Of a stretch of DNA of 16,065 nt, positions 1 through 7,068 are shown piece by piece. The position numbers were made by a program, and so were the translations under genes. Numbering within the stretch: the first letter of the stretch is position 1; every line of letters begins with the position of its first letter. The notes under the pieces are model-generated. The model did no database searches, was not told the origin of the DNA, and saw only the letters and a program-made list of their open reading frames with translations. This DNA comes from Rhodospirillales bacterium (lineage in GTDB: Bacteria > Pseudomonadota > Alphaproteobacteria > Rhodospirillales > JABHCV01), in NCBI GenBank assembly GCA_016776705.1, contig JADHSW010000048.1, forward strand, positions 1 through 16,065, given 5' to 3'.

Positions 1-1
1 T

Positions 2-505
2 ACGTTGCTGGAAAAGCTGTCCTGCCGAAACGATCTTGATGGCGATACCCTGGAAGCCGTCAAATCCATGGTGCATCACCGACTATCGAAAGAAGGCGAA
101 ACGGAAGGTGCGTCACTATCCGGCCGAGGCATGGATTATTTGCGTGAAGACCCCCCCGTTGACGTTGCCGAACGGCTAATGGCGGCCGACAGGCTTGATC
201 AAAACGTTATTGGAAAGGCCCTGCACGCAAACGATTATTCTTTCGTGCTGGCGGCACTGACGGTGCGTACGGGTATCGATCTTGGGGTCATAAAGAAGAT
301 ATTTGTGTCCCAGAGCCCCAAAGGGGTCATCGCACTTGTCTGGAAGGCGGGGCTACCGGCAAAAATTGCGGTCTTGATCCAGCAACGAATGGCGGCTATT
401 GCTCCGGCAGATATTCTCGACGTCAAAAACGGCGGCGGGTATCCACTCAACGATGATGAAATGGAATGGCAACTCTCGTACTTCGATTCACGAGTAAAAA
501 AATAG
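2..505 (+). CDS. DUF2336 domain protein, C-terminal part (cut by left window edge)
   Basis: This is the C-terminal end of a larger protein. The frame is open to the window edge (codon 2-4 is ACG), so the TTG at position 5 is only the first possible internal start and not a credible gene start. About 167 residues are visible. They align end to end with the C-terminal third of the next gene: shared blocks are the segment with H/RRL near the start, the 'SPKGVIALVWKAGL' block (SAKGIIALSWKAAL in the neighbour) and the terminal 'EMEWQLSYF' (EMTWQLNFL). That match places it in the DUF2336 family, whose function is unknown; members typically carry HEAT-like helical repeats at the N-terminus and are frequent in Rhodospirillales. 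The next gene starts 18 bp downstream on the same strand, so the pair is probably a co-transcribed tandem duplication. Assignment rests on similarity to the neighbour and my recall of the family. Confidence 0.8.
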   Translation, partial: TLLEKLSCRNDLDGDTLEAVKSMVHHRLSKEGETEGASLSGRGMDYLREDPPVDVAERLMAADRLDQNVIGKALHANDYSFVLAALTVRTGIDLGVIKKIFVSQSPKGVIALVWKAGLPAKIAVLIQQRMAAIAPADILDVKNGGGYPLNDDEMEWQLSYFDSRVKK

Positions 506-523
506 GCCGGTATTTAAGCTCTG

Positions 524-1816
524 ATGGTCATTAAAAAAATTTTACAGGCGTTAAGAAAAAACCAGACCATGACCTATGAGAAGGCCAAGGAACTGGCCAG
601 CCATAAGGATGCAGGGGTACGCCTGGAGTTGGCCTCACGCGACGATATCAAGCCTGAAATCCTGTATTACATGGCCGAGGACGAGGCACCGGAAGTCCGC
701 CGGGCCATCGCCGCCAACACCGCCACCCCACGACAGGCCGATTTGTTGCTGGCGGAAGACGAGGATCATGAAGTGCGTGTGGGAATGGCGGAAAAAATCG
801 CCCTTCTGGCGCCGGGCTTGACGGCGGATGAACAAGACGCCATCCGGAAAATGACTTACGAATCCCTGCAAATTCTGGCCCGCGACCAGATTACCAAGGT
901 CCGCCAGATACTGTCGGAAACCTTAAAAGATGTCGCAGATGCGCCACCTGAAGTCATCCGTCAATTGGCCTGGGATGCGGAACTTGTGGTATCGGGCCCG
1001 GTGCTGGAATTTTCGCCGGTCCTGTCAGTTGATGATTTGCTGGAAATCATCGCAAACGACCCTGTCAGCGGCGCGCTGGGAGCCGTATCAAGGCGCAGCA
1101 ATTTGGGTGAAGCGGTTACTGACGCCATTGCCGCCAGTGACGATCAGGATGCTATCGCTGAATTGCTGGGCAACAAAAGTGCACAAATCCGGGAAAATAC
1201 CCTGAATAACCTGATTGATCGAGCTGTCAATGTAAACTCATGGCATGTACCGCTGGTCCAGCGCCCGCAATTGCCTGCTGGCGCAGCGGGACGGCTGGCG
1301 CGGTTTGTCGCAGAAAATGTGCTCGATATCCTGACGGCAAGAAAAGATCTGGACCCGGAAACCGCCAAGGAAGTCCGAAGCATCGTCAATCGGCGGCTGG
1401 CGGACCCCGTGGAATTACCGACAGAGCCGGATGACGAGTCTTTGGATATGGAACCCATCGCGCCTTCTAAAATGAAGGAAGTCAGGGAAATGGAAAAAGC
1501 GGGGATGTTAAAACCCGATCGACTGAACGAGGCCTTGCAGGCCGGTGACAGGGACTTCGCCGCCGCCGCCTTGGTCGTTATGTCGGGCATGAATGAAAAA
1601 ATTATCCTGCATGCGATCTCGATGCGTAGCGCCAAGGGCATCATCGCCCTTTCCTGGAAAGCGGCCCTTGAGCCGTGGTTGGTAGAGCAGTTGCAGTTAA
1701 GGCTGTGTAAAATCCCCAGACAAGATGTCCTGATCCCGCCTTTCGGGCAGGACTACGCGCTCAGTGAAGAAGAAATGACCTGGCAGCTTAATTTTCTGAA
1801 AGATCTGTCCAGTTAG
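524..1816 (+). CDS. DUF2336 domain-containing protein with HEAT-like N-terminal repeats
   Basis: A 430-residue soluble protein with no signal peptide or membrane segment. Residues about 15-100 contain short helical repeats rich in 'VRxxLA' and 'EVRRAIAAN', followed by 'TPRQADLLLA', the pattern I associate with the N-terminus of DUF2336 proteins. The rest is helical, and residues about 330-430 match the C-terminus of the preceding gene. The biochemical role of the family is not known to me; HEAT-like repeats usually mediate protein-protein contacts. The ATG at 524 lacks a clear Shine-Dalgarno sequence. The ATG at 569 (MTYEKAKELA) is a plausible alternative start, because family members often begin near that motif. 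The gene sits 18 bp after its paralogue and converges on argB, with only 9 bp between the two stop codons and no evident terminator. Confidence 0.85.
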   Translation: MVIKKILQALRKNQTMTYEKAKELASHKDAGVRLELASRDDIKPEILYYMAEDEAPEVRRAIAANTATPRQADLLLAEDEDHEVRVGMAEKIALLAPGLTADEQDAIRKMTYESLQILARDQITKVRQILSETLKDVADAPPEVIRQLAWDAELVVSGPVLEFSPVLSVDDLLEIIANDPVSGALGAVSRRSNLGEAVTDAIAASDDQDAIAELLGNKSAQIRENTLNNLIDRAVNVNSWHVPLVQRPQLPAGAAGRLARFVAENVLDILTARKDLDPETAKEVRSIVNRRLADPVELPTEPDDESLDMEPIAPSKMKEVREMEKAGMLKPDRLNEALQAGDRDFAAAALVVMSGMNEKIILHAISMRSAKGIIALSWKAALEPWLVEQLQLRLCKIPRQDVLIPPFGQDYALSEEEMTWQLNFLKDLSS

Positions 1817-1825
1817 TTAGCGGGT

Positions 1826-2749
1826 TCAATCAGGCTCAATCATGGTTCCAGCGCCGTGCTCTGTAAACAGCTCCAGCAGCAGTGCGTGGGGAACCCGGCC
1901 ATCAATAATCACCGCGCCATCGACACCGCTTTCAATGGCCTTGAGGCAGGTTTCCACTTTCGGAATCATGCCGCCATTAATGGTGCCGTTGTGGATCAGC
2001 TTTTTCGCTTCGCTGACGCTAAGGTGGGGGATCAAGTTGCCCTCACCATCAAGAACGCCGACGACATCGGTGAGCATCAGCAGTCGCTTTGCCGATAGTG
2101 CTGCGGCGATGGCACCTGCGGCGGTATCGGCGTTGACGTTCAGGGTTTCGCCATTGGTGCCAATGCCAATGGGGGCGATGACCGGGGTGATATCCGATTC
2201 CTCGAAATTTTCCAGGACATGGGAGGTGATCTCCTTTGGTTCTCCGACCAGTCCCAGATCGAGAATCCGCTCGATATTGGAATCCGGATCACGTTTTGTG
2301 CGCCGCAGTTTTTCGGCCAGTATCAGGTTGCCGTCCTTGCCCGAAAGACCAACGGCGAAACCACCAGCAGCGTTTATCGCGGAGACGATCTGTTTGTTGA
2401 TGCTTCCTGAAAGAACCATTTCGACGATGGAAATGGATTCCTCGTCGGTAACGCGCAATCCTTCGACAAACTCGCTCTTGACCTTCAGTCGATCCAGCAT
2501 GGCGCCGATTTGCGGTCCGCCGCCGTGCACGACAACCGGGTTCGATCCGATCTGGCGCAACAGGACGATATCGCGGGCAAACAACTGCGCCAGATCACTG
2601 TCGCCCATGGCGTGTCCGCCGTACTTGATGACAAGGGTCTGGCCGGAATAGCGGCGCATATAGGGAAGCGCTTCGGAGAGGGTGCGTGCCTGGGCCAGCC
2701 ATTCGTCTCGCGATTTATCGTTGTTCTTCATTGTTTCATCGTTTTTCAT
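1826..2749 (-). CDS. argB: Acetylglutamate kinase
   Basis: Phosphorylates N-acetyl-L-glutamate with ATP, the second step of the acetylated arginine pathway, in the cytoplasm. The 307-residue length fits the family. Visible signatures are 'VIKYGGHAMGD' (residues 40-50, with the phosphate-binding Lys42), 'VVVHGGGPQI', the substrate-binding 'EGLRVTDEES', 'GLSGKDGNL', 'NVNADTAAGAIA' and 'LTDVVGVLD' followed by 'NGTINGGMIPKV'. It is the last gene of the minus-strand block and starts 15 bp after the engB stop codon. The start is slightly uncertain. ATG at 2749 is followed by a second in-frame ATG at 2731, and the two six-codon units (MKNDET, MKNNDK) resemble each other; neither has a strong Shine-Dalgarno sequence. 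The family is certain; arginine feedback sensitivity cannot be read from the sequence. Confidence 0.97.
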   Translation of the reverse strand: MKNDETMKNNDKSRDEWLAQARTLSEALPYMRRYSGQTLVIKYGGHAMGDSDLAQLFARDIVLLRQIGSNPVVVHGGGPQIGAMLDRLKVKSEFVEGLRVTDEESISIVEMVLSGSINKQIVSAINAAGGFAVGLSGKDGNLILAEKLRRTKRDPDSNIERILDLGLVGEPKEITSHVLENFEESDITPVIAPIGIGTNGETLNVNADTAAGAIAAALSAKRLLMLTDVVGVLDGEGNLIPHLSVSEAKKLIHNGTINGGMIPKVETCLKAIESGVDGAVIIDGRVPHALLLELFTEHGAGTMIEPD

Positions 2750-2764
2750 GAAAGAAATCTATCT

Positions 2765-3412
2765 CTACGAAGCCAAAGCTGCAAGCGCGGCGCGCAGGGC
2801 CTGCAGTCCCGTCCCCTTGGCGCTGGAGGTGGGGATCAGGAAGGGGTGAGCGGCGACGTGGGTTTTCAACTCATCGCTGACGCTGGCGAAACGCTTTTCC
2901 AGTTCTTCGAGGCTGATCTTGTCACACTTAGTGAGCACAGCCTGAAAGGAAACCGCGCTTTTGTCGAGCATCGTCATGACCTCGCGGTCAGTCTCCTTGA
3001 TGCCGTGACGGGCATCGATCAGCAGACAGGCGCGGCGCAACTGCGGGCGGCCCTGCAGGTAATCGCCGACAAGGTCTGTCCATTGGCGCACCGTCTCCCT
3101 GGGGGCGCGGGCGTAGCCGTAACCGGGCAGGTCGGCGATCATCAGGCGGTTGCCCAGCTCGAAGAAGTTAACCTGCTGGGTGCGCCCCGGCGTGTTCGAC
3201 GTGCGCGCCAGATCCTTGTGATTGGTCAGCGCGTTGATCAGGCTGGATTTGCCGACGTTCGAGCGTCCGGCAAAGGCAATTTCGGTCATACCGGTATCAG
3301 GCAGGTCATCCATTTTGACCGCCCCTATAATGAAGGTGCAGGCCTGGGCGAAAAGCAGGCGACCGGCTTCTATGGCCTGTTCATTATCCAGATCTGGATC
3401 GGATGTTTGCAT
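2765..3412 (-). CDS. engB: Ribosome biogenesis GTP-binding protein YihA/YsxC/EngB
   Basis: A 215-residue TRAFAC-class GTPase needed in other bacteria for late assembly of the 50S ribosomal subunit. All five G motifs can be seen: G1 'GRSNVGKSS' (residues 49-57), the G2 region 'SNTPGRTQQVNFF' (72-84), G3 'DLPGYGYA' (94-101), G4 'TKCDK' (161-165) and G5 'TSSAKG' (195-200). 'LPGYGYA' is characteristic of the EngB subfamily. The ATG at 3412 has an AGGA about 10 nt upstream. It lies 33 bp after yidC and 15 bp before argB on the same strand, the usual alphaproteobacterial arrangement, so it is probably co-transcribed from the rpmH end. Confidence 0.96.
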   Translation of the reverse strand: MQTSDPDLDNEQAIEAGRLLFAQACTFIIGAVKMDDLPDTGMTEIAFAGRSNVGKSSLINALTNHKDLARTSNTPGRTQQVNFFELGNRLMIADLPGYGYARAPRETVRQWTDLVGDYLQGRPQLRRACLLIDARHGIKETDREVMTMLDKSAVSFQAVLTKCDKISLEELEKRFASVSDELKTHVAAHPFLIPTSSAKGTGLQALRAALAALAS

Positions 3413-3445
3413 GGGTGATCATCCTGAAAAAGATTCGGGTGGCGC

Positions 3446-5221
3446 CTATTTGACGCCCATTTTGACCATGATGACCTTTTGCTGGATGATCGACAGCAGG
3501 TTGTTCCATGCCCAGTAAACCACCAGACCGGCAGGAAAGCGCGCCAGCAGGAAAGTGAACAGGATCGGCAGGAACATAAACACCTTGGCCTGCACGGGAT
3601 CGGCGGGTTGCGGGTTCAGTTTCTGCTGCAAGTACATAGTGATGCCCATGAACAGTGGCCAGACGCCAATCCACATGGGTTCGGGCAATACGGTTCCTGG
3701 GTCCCACGGGATCAGGCCGAACAGATTGAAAACGTTGGTCGGGTCGGGCGCGGACAAATCCTGAATCCAGCCAAAGAAAGGGGCATGACGCATTTCGATG
3801 GTGACAAACAGAACCTTGTACAGCGAGAAAAACACCGGAATTTGCACCAGCATGGGCAGGCAGCCCGATGCCGGGTTGGCTTTCTCGCGCTTGTAAAGGG
3901 CCATCATTTCCTGGTTCAGCTTGGTTTTGTCATCGCCAAAGCGCTCGCGCAGCTTGACCATTTCCGGTTGCAGCTTTTTCATCTTGCTCATGGAAACATA
4001 GGACTTGTTGGCAAGCGGGAAGAACAGAAGCTTGATCAGAACCGTAAGCAACAGGATTGAGACGCCAAAATTTCCAACGTGCTCGTTGATATAGATCATG
4101 GTGTAGAAAATGGGTTTGGTCAGGAAGTAGAACCAGCCAAAATCAATAGCCAGATCAAAGCGGGCTATGCCCAGGTTTTCTTCGTAGGCGTCCAGCACCT
4201 TGACTTCCTTGGCGCCGGTGAACAGATGGCTGGTGACTTCGCCGGATGTACCTGCCTGAACCGTAAGCGGTTGGCCCATGAAGTCAGCCTGGAATTTCTC
4301 AAGGCCGGAATCGTTGCGGTATGTGAAACGGGTCGTTACCGGTATTTTCTGGTCGGGGACCAATGCCACCAGCCAGTATTTGTCGGTAATGCCCAGCCAG
4401 CCGCCCGTCGTCGCTGTCTGTACGGAATGGGTTTCCTGCATTTCGTCATAATCGACCTCCTTCAGGGTTTCGTCGAAAACCCCCAGCATGCCTTCATGCA
4501 GGATATAAAATCCCGTTACTTCCGGCCTCCCGTGGCGAGACATCAAACCGTAAGGATGAAGGGTAACCGACCGCTCGCTTTTGTTCACAACACCCTGTGT
4601 CACCGAAAACATGTAGTTTTCATCAATAGCGTATGTGCGCTTGAAGGTCAGGCCCTGCCCGTTGTCCCAGGACAGGGTGACGGGTTGGTCTGGGCTTAAC
4701 GTGTCTGTTGAAGGACTCCACACTGTGGTCGGTCCGGGCAGGGTAACGCCTTCAGCGACCCAGCCATAATCGGCGAAATAGGCACCTTTGGCGCCGCTGG
4801 GCGACAACAGCACGATTTCCGGGCTGGTCTTGTCCAGTTCCTCACGGAATTTAACAAGGGTCAAATCATCAATCCGGCCACCCACAAGGGATAAGGAACC
4901 GTGCAGGTTTGGTGTTTCGATCTTCACCCTGGCGCTTTTTTTAAGCAGGATGTCGCGCCCGGCCATCTGGACTTCGGCGGCGCTGGGGGTTGCGCCGCCC
5001 GGAATGCTGGGGACGCTTACCTGGGCGCTGTCCGGGGTGGGAATGCTTCCTGGAGCCTGTGCGATAGCCGATGGCTTTGGCGTTGCGGTGTCGGAAGCGG
5101 TGGTTTGATTGCTTTGTGTTTGCCCTGCATCCGGGTAGCGCCAGGCTGAATAAAATTCGAAACCAACCAGAATGACGACAGAAGAGACGATCGCCAGGAT
5201 AAGATTACGATTATCGTTCAT
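3446..5221 (-). CDS. yidC: Membrane protein insertase YidC (Oxa1 family)
   Basis: Inserts and folds inner-membrane proteins, alone or with SecYEG. At 591 residues it has the long Gram-negative form. It begins with an N-terminal anchor (about residues 5-25, after 'MNDNRN'), then a Ser/Thr/Pro/Ala-rich linker (about 30-85) and a large periplasmic domain (about 90-350). The five-helix Oxa1 core runs from about 355 to the C-terminus. The core carries 'LANKSYVSMSKMKKLQPEM', the cytoplasmic hairpin segment with 'ANPASGCLPMLVQIPVFFSL', and a last helix with 'FPAGLVVYWAWNNLLSIIQQ'. The hydrophilic-groove charge that is Arg in E. coli is Lys here ('LIKLLFFPL'), which I regard as normal for alphaproteobacteria. 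The start ATG is 14 bp past the yidD stop codon. Gene order strongly supports the call. Confidence 0.98.
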   Translation of the reverse strand: MNDNRNLILAIVSSVVILVGFEFYSAWRYPDAGQTQSNQTTASDTATPKPSAIAQAPGSIPTPDSAQVSVPSIPGGATPSAAEVQMAGRDILLKKSARVKIETPNLHGSLSLVGGRIDDLTLVKFREELDKTSPEIVLLSPSGAKGAYFADYGWVAEGVTLPGPTTVWSPSTDTLSPDQPVTLSWDNGQGLTFKRTYAIDENYMFSVTQGVVNKSERSVTLHPYGLMSRHGRPEVTGFYILHEGMLGVFDETLKEVDYDEMQETHSVQTATTGGWLGITDKYWLVALVPDQKIPVTTRFTYRNDSGLEKFQADFMGQPLTVQAGTSGEVTSHLFTGAKEVKVLDAYEENLGIARFDLAIDFGWFYFLTKPIFYTMIYINEHVGNFGVSILLLTVLIKLLFFPLANKSYVSMSKMKKLQPEMVKLRERFGDDKTKLNQEMMALYKREKANPASGCLPMLVQIPVFFSLYKVLFVTIEMRHAPFFGWIQDLSAPDPTNVFNLFGLIPWDPGTVLPEPMWIGVWPLFMGITMYLQQKLNPQPADPVQAKVFMFLPILFTFLLARFPAGLVVYWAWNNLLSIIQQKVIMVKMGVK

Positions 5222-5235
5222 TGATTATTTTTCCG

Positions 5236-5565
5236 TCATCTCAAGATGCTTGGGCGGCAGGACTCGTGTCCGGCTTGGCTGTGGGTGTGATTATGCGGGT
5301 CAAGGCTGGAGCCGGGAACCGGATCGAATTTTGATTCCCCCCAGGGATGGCAGCGCAAGATACGCGTAAGGCTAAGCCATGCTCCCTTGAAGATGCCATG
5401 ATGGCCGAAGGCGTCAATGGTGTAGCTCGAACAGGTGGGATAGAAGCGGCAATTTCCTGGCAATACGGGCGAGACAAGCAATTGGTAGCCCCGGACCAGA
5501 CCCATGACCAATCGCCTCGGCAAATGCCTGAGTGCGCGGTCGGGAAAACTTGCCAAGTTCGTCAA
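5236..5565 (-). CDS. yidD: Membrane protein insertion efficiency factor YidD
   Basis: A small protein that assists YidC-dependent insertion. The diagnostic core is present: 'GYQLLVSPVLPGNCRFYPT' followed by 'CSSYTIDAFGHHG', then 'GAWLSLTRILRCHPW'. It includes the conserved cysteines and the amphipathic N-terminal segment that associates with the inner membrane. A His/Ser-rich tail of about 25 residues follows the core. The start is uncertain. The longest version uses TTG at 5565, 12 bp after the rnpA stop codon. In-frame alternatives are TTG at 5523 and ATG at 5505 (MGLVRGYQ), the latter with GAGG about 9 nt upstream, though it would be short at the N-terminus. It lies between rnpA and yidC, as in most bacteria. 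Confidence 0.94.
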   Translation of the reverse strand: MTNLASFPDRALRHLPRRLVMGLVRGYQLLVSPVLPGNCRFYPTCSSYTIDAFGHHGIFKGAWLSLTRILRCHPWGESKFDPVPGSSLDPHNHTHSQAGHESCRPSILR

Positions 5566-5577
5566 ATCCCAAATTCC

Positions 5578-5931
5578 CTAACGATAGGCATCCAGCTTCT
5601 TCAAGGCTGTGGTCAAATCCCCGATCAGGGCTGAATACGGCCTTGTCAGCGTATTTTTACGTCCAATGATGACTAAATCGAACCCCTGCGAGCCGTGTTC
5701 AGTCATCACTTCTTGGGCTGCGGCCTTCAGTCTGCGCCTGGCTCGATTCCGCTGGACAGCGTTTCCGACCTTGCGGCTAACTGTAAAGCCGACGCGTACA
5801 TCATCTGTGTCGGCCTCCCCTGGGGGTCGATTGCGGATCTGAACGATCAGTCCCGGTGCGACCCATTTACGCCGCGTGGCGGCGACCCGAAGAAATTCGG
5901 GTCGTCGCCTAAGGCGTGGAACAGCAGACAC
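5578..5931 (-). CDS. rnpA: Ribonuclease P protein component (C5 protein)
   Basis: The protein subunit of RNase P, which helps the catalytic RNA process tRNA 5' ends. With GTG at 5931 as start it has 117 residues (M-SAVPRLRRRPEFLRVA), the normal size. The hallmark RNR box 'RNRARRRLK' lies at about residues 61-69, preceded by 'VGFTVSRKVGNAVQ'. The open frame runs upstream to 6048, but that part overlaps rpmH in another frame and reads as low-complexity shadow sequence. TTG at 5937 is an equally possible start, giving 119 residues. The gene begins about 10 bp after the rpmH stop codon, so translation is probably coupled. No ATG is available near the conserved N-terminus. Function is secure; the exact start is not. 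Confidence 0.94.
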   Translation of the reverse strand: MSAVPRLRRRPEFLRVAATRRKWVAPGLIVQIRNRPPGEADTDDVRVGFTVSRKVGNAVQRNRARRRLKAAAQEVMTEHGSQGFDLVIIGRKNTLTRPYSALIGDLTTALKKLDAYR

Positions 5932-5941
5932 AGACAACGTC

Positions 5942-6076
5942 TTAAGCAGAAAGGCGCTTGCGCCCTTTTGCCCTACGATTTGCGAGAACGCGACGGCCGC
6001 CAACGGTCGCCATGCGGCTGCGGAAGCCGTGCCGACGCTTGCGAACAAGCCTGCTCGGTTGATATGTACGTTTCAA
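5942..6076 (-). CDS. rpmH: 50S ribosomal protein L34
   Basis: A 44-residue, very basic protein with the unmistakable L34 sequence (KRTYQPSRLVRKRRHGF at the start, then 'RRVLANRRAKGRKRLSA' at the end). The start is TTG at 6076: the residue before KRTYQPS is encoded by TTG, and there is no ATG or GTG in frame nearby. A GGGAG Shine-Dalgarno at 6085-6089 sits 8 nt upstream, which fits. The length equals the usual alphaproteobacterial L34. It is the first gene of the rpmH-rnpA-yidD-yidC-engB-argB block and has a strong promoter just upstream. A longer open frame to 6136 runs through the promoter and is not coding. Confidence 0.97.
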   Translation of the reverse strand: MKRTYQPSRLVRKRRHGFRSRMATVGGRRVLANRRAKGRKRLSA

Positions 6077-6084
6077 AGGGCTAA

Positions 6085-6089
6085 CTCCC
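6085..6089 (-). promoter_or_regulatory. Ribosome binding site that fixes the rpmH TTG start
   Basis: GGGAG on the minus strand, 8 nt before the TTG codon at 6076. It is the only Shine-Dalgarno-like sequence in the leader and supports initiation at TTG rather than further upstream. Confidence 0.7.
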
Positions 6090-6107
6090 GTGCAAAAACA
6101 AGCCCGG

Positions 6108-6136
6108 TGTATAGGGTCTTGGCGGGGGGAAGTCAA
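6108..6136 (-). promoter_or_regulatory. Sigma-70-type promoter of rpmH
   Basis: On the minus strand, TTGACT (6131-6136) and TATACA (6108-6113) are separated by exactly 17 bp. Each differs from the E. coli sigma-70 consensus (TTGACA, TATAAT) at one or two positions. Transcription would start near 6101, giving a leader of about 25 nt that contains the GGGAG ribosome binding site. The strength fits a ribosomal-protein gene. Identified by eye. Confidence 0.75.
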
Positions 6137-6176
6137 CGCCGTCTGGCGCTTTAATCAACACTTTTGCAGGCCGGGG

Positions 6177-6205
6177 CTGTAACGCAGAAGTAACGCAAAG
6201 GTGAC
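6177..6205 (+). promoter_or_regulatory. Three 11-bp-spaced heptamer repeats, possible PhoB/OmpR-family operator
   Basis: CTGTAAC (6177-6183), AAGTAAC (6188-6194) and AGGTGAC (6199-6205) are separated by 4-bp spacers GCAG and GCAA, so each shares GTRAC at one helical turn. Winged-helix response regulators such as PhoB bind direct heptamers with this geometry, and the first heptamer resembles the Pho-box half-site CTGTCAT/CTGTCAC. The repeats lie between divergent rpmH and the TVP38-family gene. A TATAAA (6230-6235) follows 24 bp downstream on the plus strand without a recognisable -35 element, which would suit activator dependence. Spacers are less AT-rich than in E. coli Pho boxes. The repeat is directly visible; its role is inference. 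Confidence 0.4.
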
Positions 6206-6318
6206 TGGCTTCGCCGAAGTCCATCAACTTATAAAGAGTGTAGCCCAAAAAAACCTCTATAAAATCGAAAATCGGGCCGTGTTTGTATTTGTTTTCAAGG
6301 TGTTGGCAAGGAAATGGA

Positions 6319-7059
6319 ATGTCGGTGAGCGACCAATCAGGTGAGGCAGGAAGGGCGGGAACGTTCTCGTTGAAGAGATTGTTGCCTGTAATCGTCCTGG
6401 TGACGGGTTTTCTGGCTTTTTTCGGCTTCGGGCTTGATCGTTATCTTTCTTTTCAGACGTTAAAGGATAATCGGGATCTTTTACTGCAATGGCGCGATGA
6501 GAATTATCTTGTGGCGGCGCTATCATTTACAGGGCTTTATGCGGTTCTAAGCGGCTTTTCCGTTCCTGTTGGTCTGTGGATGACCCTGGCCGGTGGTTTC
6601 ATGTTTGGAACCGTTGCCGGGGGATTCCTTTCCCTGTTCGGCGCATCGGCGGGTGCGACGGCAGTTTTCCTCGCTGCCCGTTTTGCCTTTGGCGATGTTC
6701 TCAGGGCCAGGGCCGGGGCGTCGATAGCTAAAATGGAGGCGGGATTTCGGGAAAATCAGTTGAGTTACATGCTGATTTTGCGTCTGGTTCCCCTGTTCCC
6801 GTTCTGGCTGGTCAATCTTGTTCCTGCCTTTTTAAATGTTTCGACCCGGGTTTATATTTTTGGCACCCTCTTCGGCATGATCCCCGGTGCCCTTGTTTAT
6901 GCCAGTGTTGGAAATGGCTTGGCCAGCGTCTTCGAAAGCGGGGCAGAGCCCGACCTGGGGATTATTTTTTCTCCCGAAATTCTTATTCCTATCTGCGGGC
7001 TTGCCGTTCTGGCGTTGATTCCGGTTCTCTATAAAAAATTCAGCAAATCAAATATTTAG
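6319..7059 (+). CDS. TVP38/TMEM64 family (VTT domain) inner-membrane protein
   Basis: A 246-residue polytopic membrane protein. A first hydrophobic segment spans about residues 20-38. The VTT/SNARE-associated signature follows: 'VPVGLWMTLAGGFMFG' then 'GASAGATAVFLAARFAFG', with re-entrant-type helices, and later 'LRLVPLFPFWLVNLVPAFL' and 'GTLFGMIPGALVYASVGNGL'. A final helix sits near the C-terminus, ending in a basic tail. Relatives include the DedA-like superfamily, some of which have been linked to lipid scrambling; the bacterial TVP38 role is not settled. The ATG at 6319 is chosen because AAGGA lies 6 nt upstream; the frame extends to 6283 without a better start. The next gene begins 9 bp downstream. 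TVP38 proteins encoded next to, or fused with, this kind of FAD oxidoreductase are known, so a shared function is likely. Confidence 0.88.
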   Translation: MSVSDQSGEAGRAGTFSLKRLLPVIVLVTGFLAFFGFGLDRYLSFQTLKDNRDLLLQWRDENYLVAALSFTGLYAVLSGFSVPVGLWMTLAGGFMFGTVAGGFLSLFGASAGATAVFLAARFAFGDVLRARAGASIAKMEAGFRENQLSYMLILRLVPLFPFWLVNLVPAFLNVSTRVYIFGTLFGMIPGALVYASVGNGLASVFESGAEPDLGIIFSPEILIPICGLAVLALIPVLYKKFSKSNI

Positions 7060-7068
7060 GACGGAAAT

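Noticed and set aside
1842..2651. Long open frame (269 codons) on the plus strand antisense to argB
   Set aside because: It lies wholly across argB, whose protein sequence is unmistakable. The antisense translation is rich in Ser, Pro and Arg with no domain pattern, as expected of a shadow frame.
2714..2749. Two similar six-codon units at the argB start (MKNDET/MKNNDK)
   Set aside because: Similarity is weak at the DNA level and reflects AAA/AAC/GAT-rich codons. It matters only as a start-site ambiguity.
2510..3418. 302-codon plus-strand frame antisense to argB and engB
   Set aside because: It spans two well-supported genes on the other strand, lacks a ribosome binding site and has no recognisable domains.
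5932..6048. Upstream extension of the rnpA frame
   Set aside because: It overlaps rpmH completely in another frame and adds Ala-rich residues not found in RnpA proteins. The conserved N-terminus starts near 5931-5937.
6209..6219. Palindrome CTTCGCCGAAG between rpmH and the TVP38 gene
   Set aside because: The arms leave a one-base centre, so it cannot form a stable hairpin. As an operator half-site it is too short to support without other copies.
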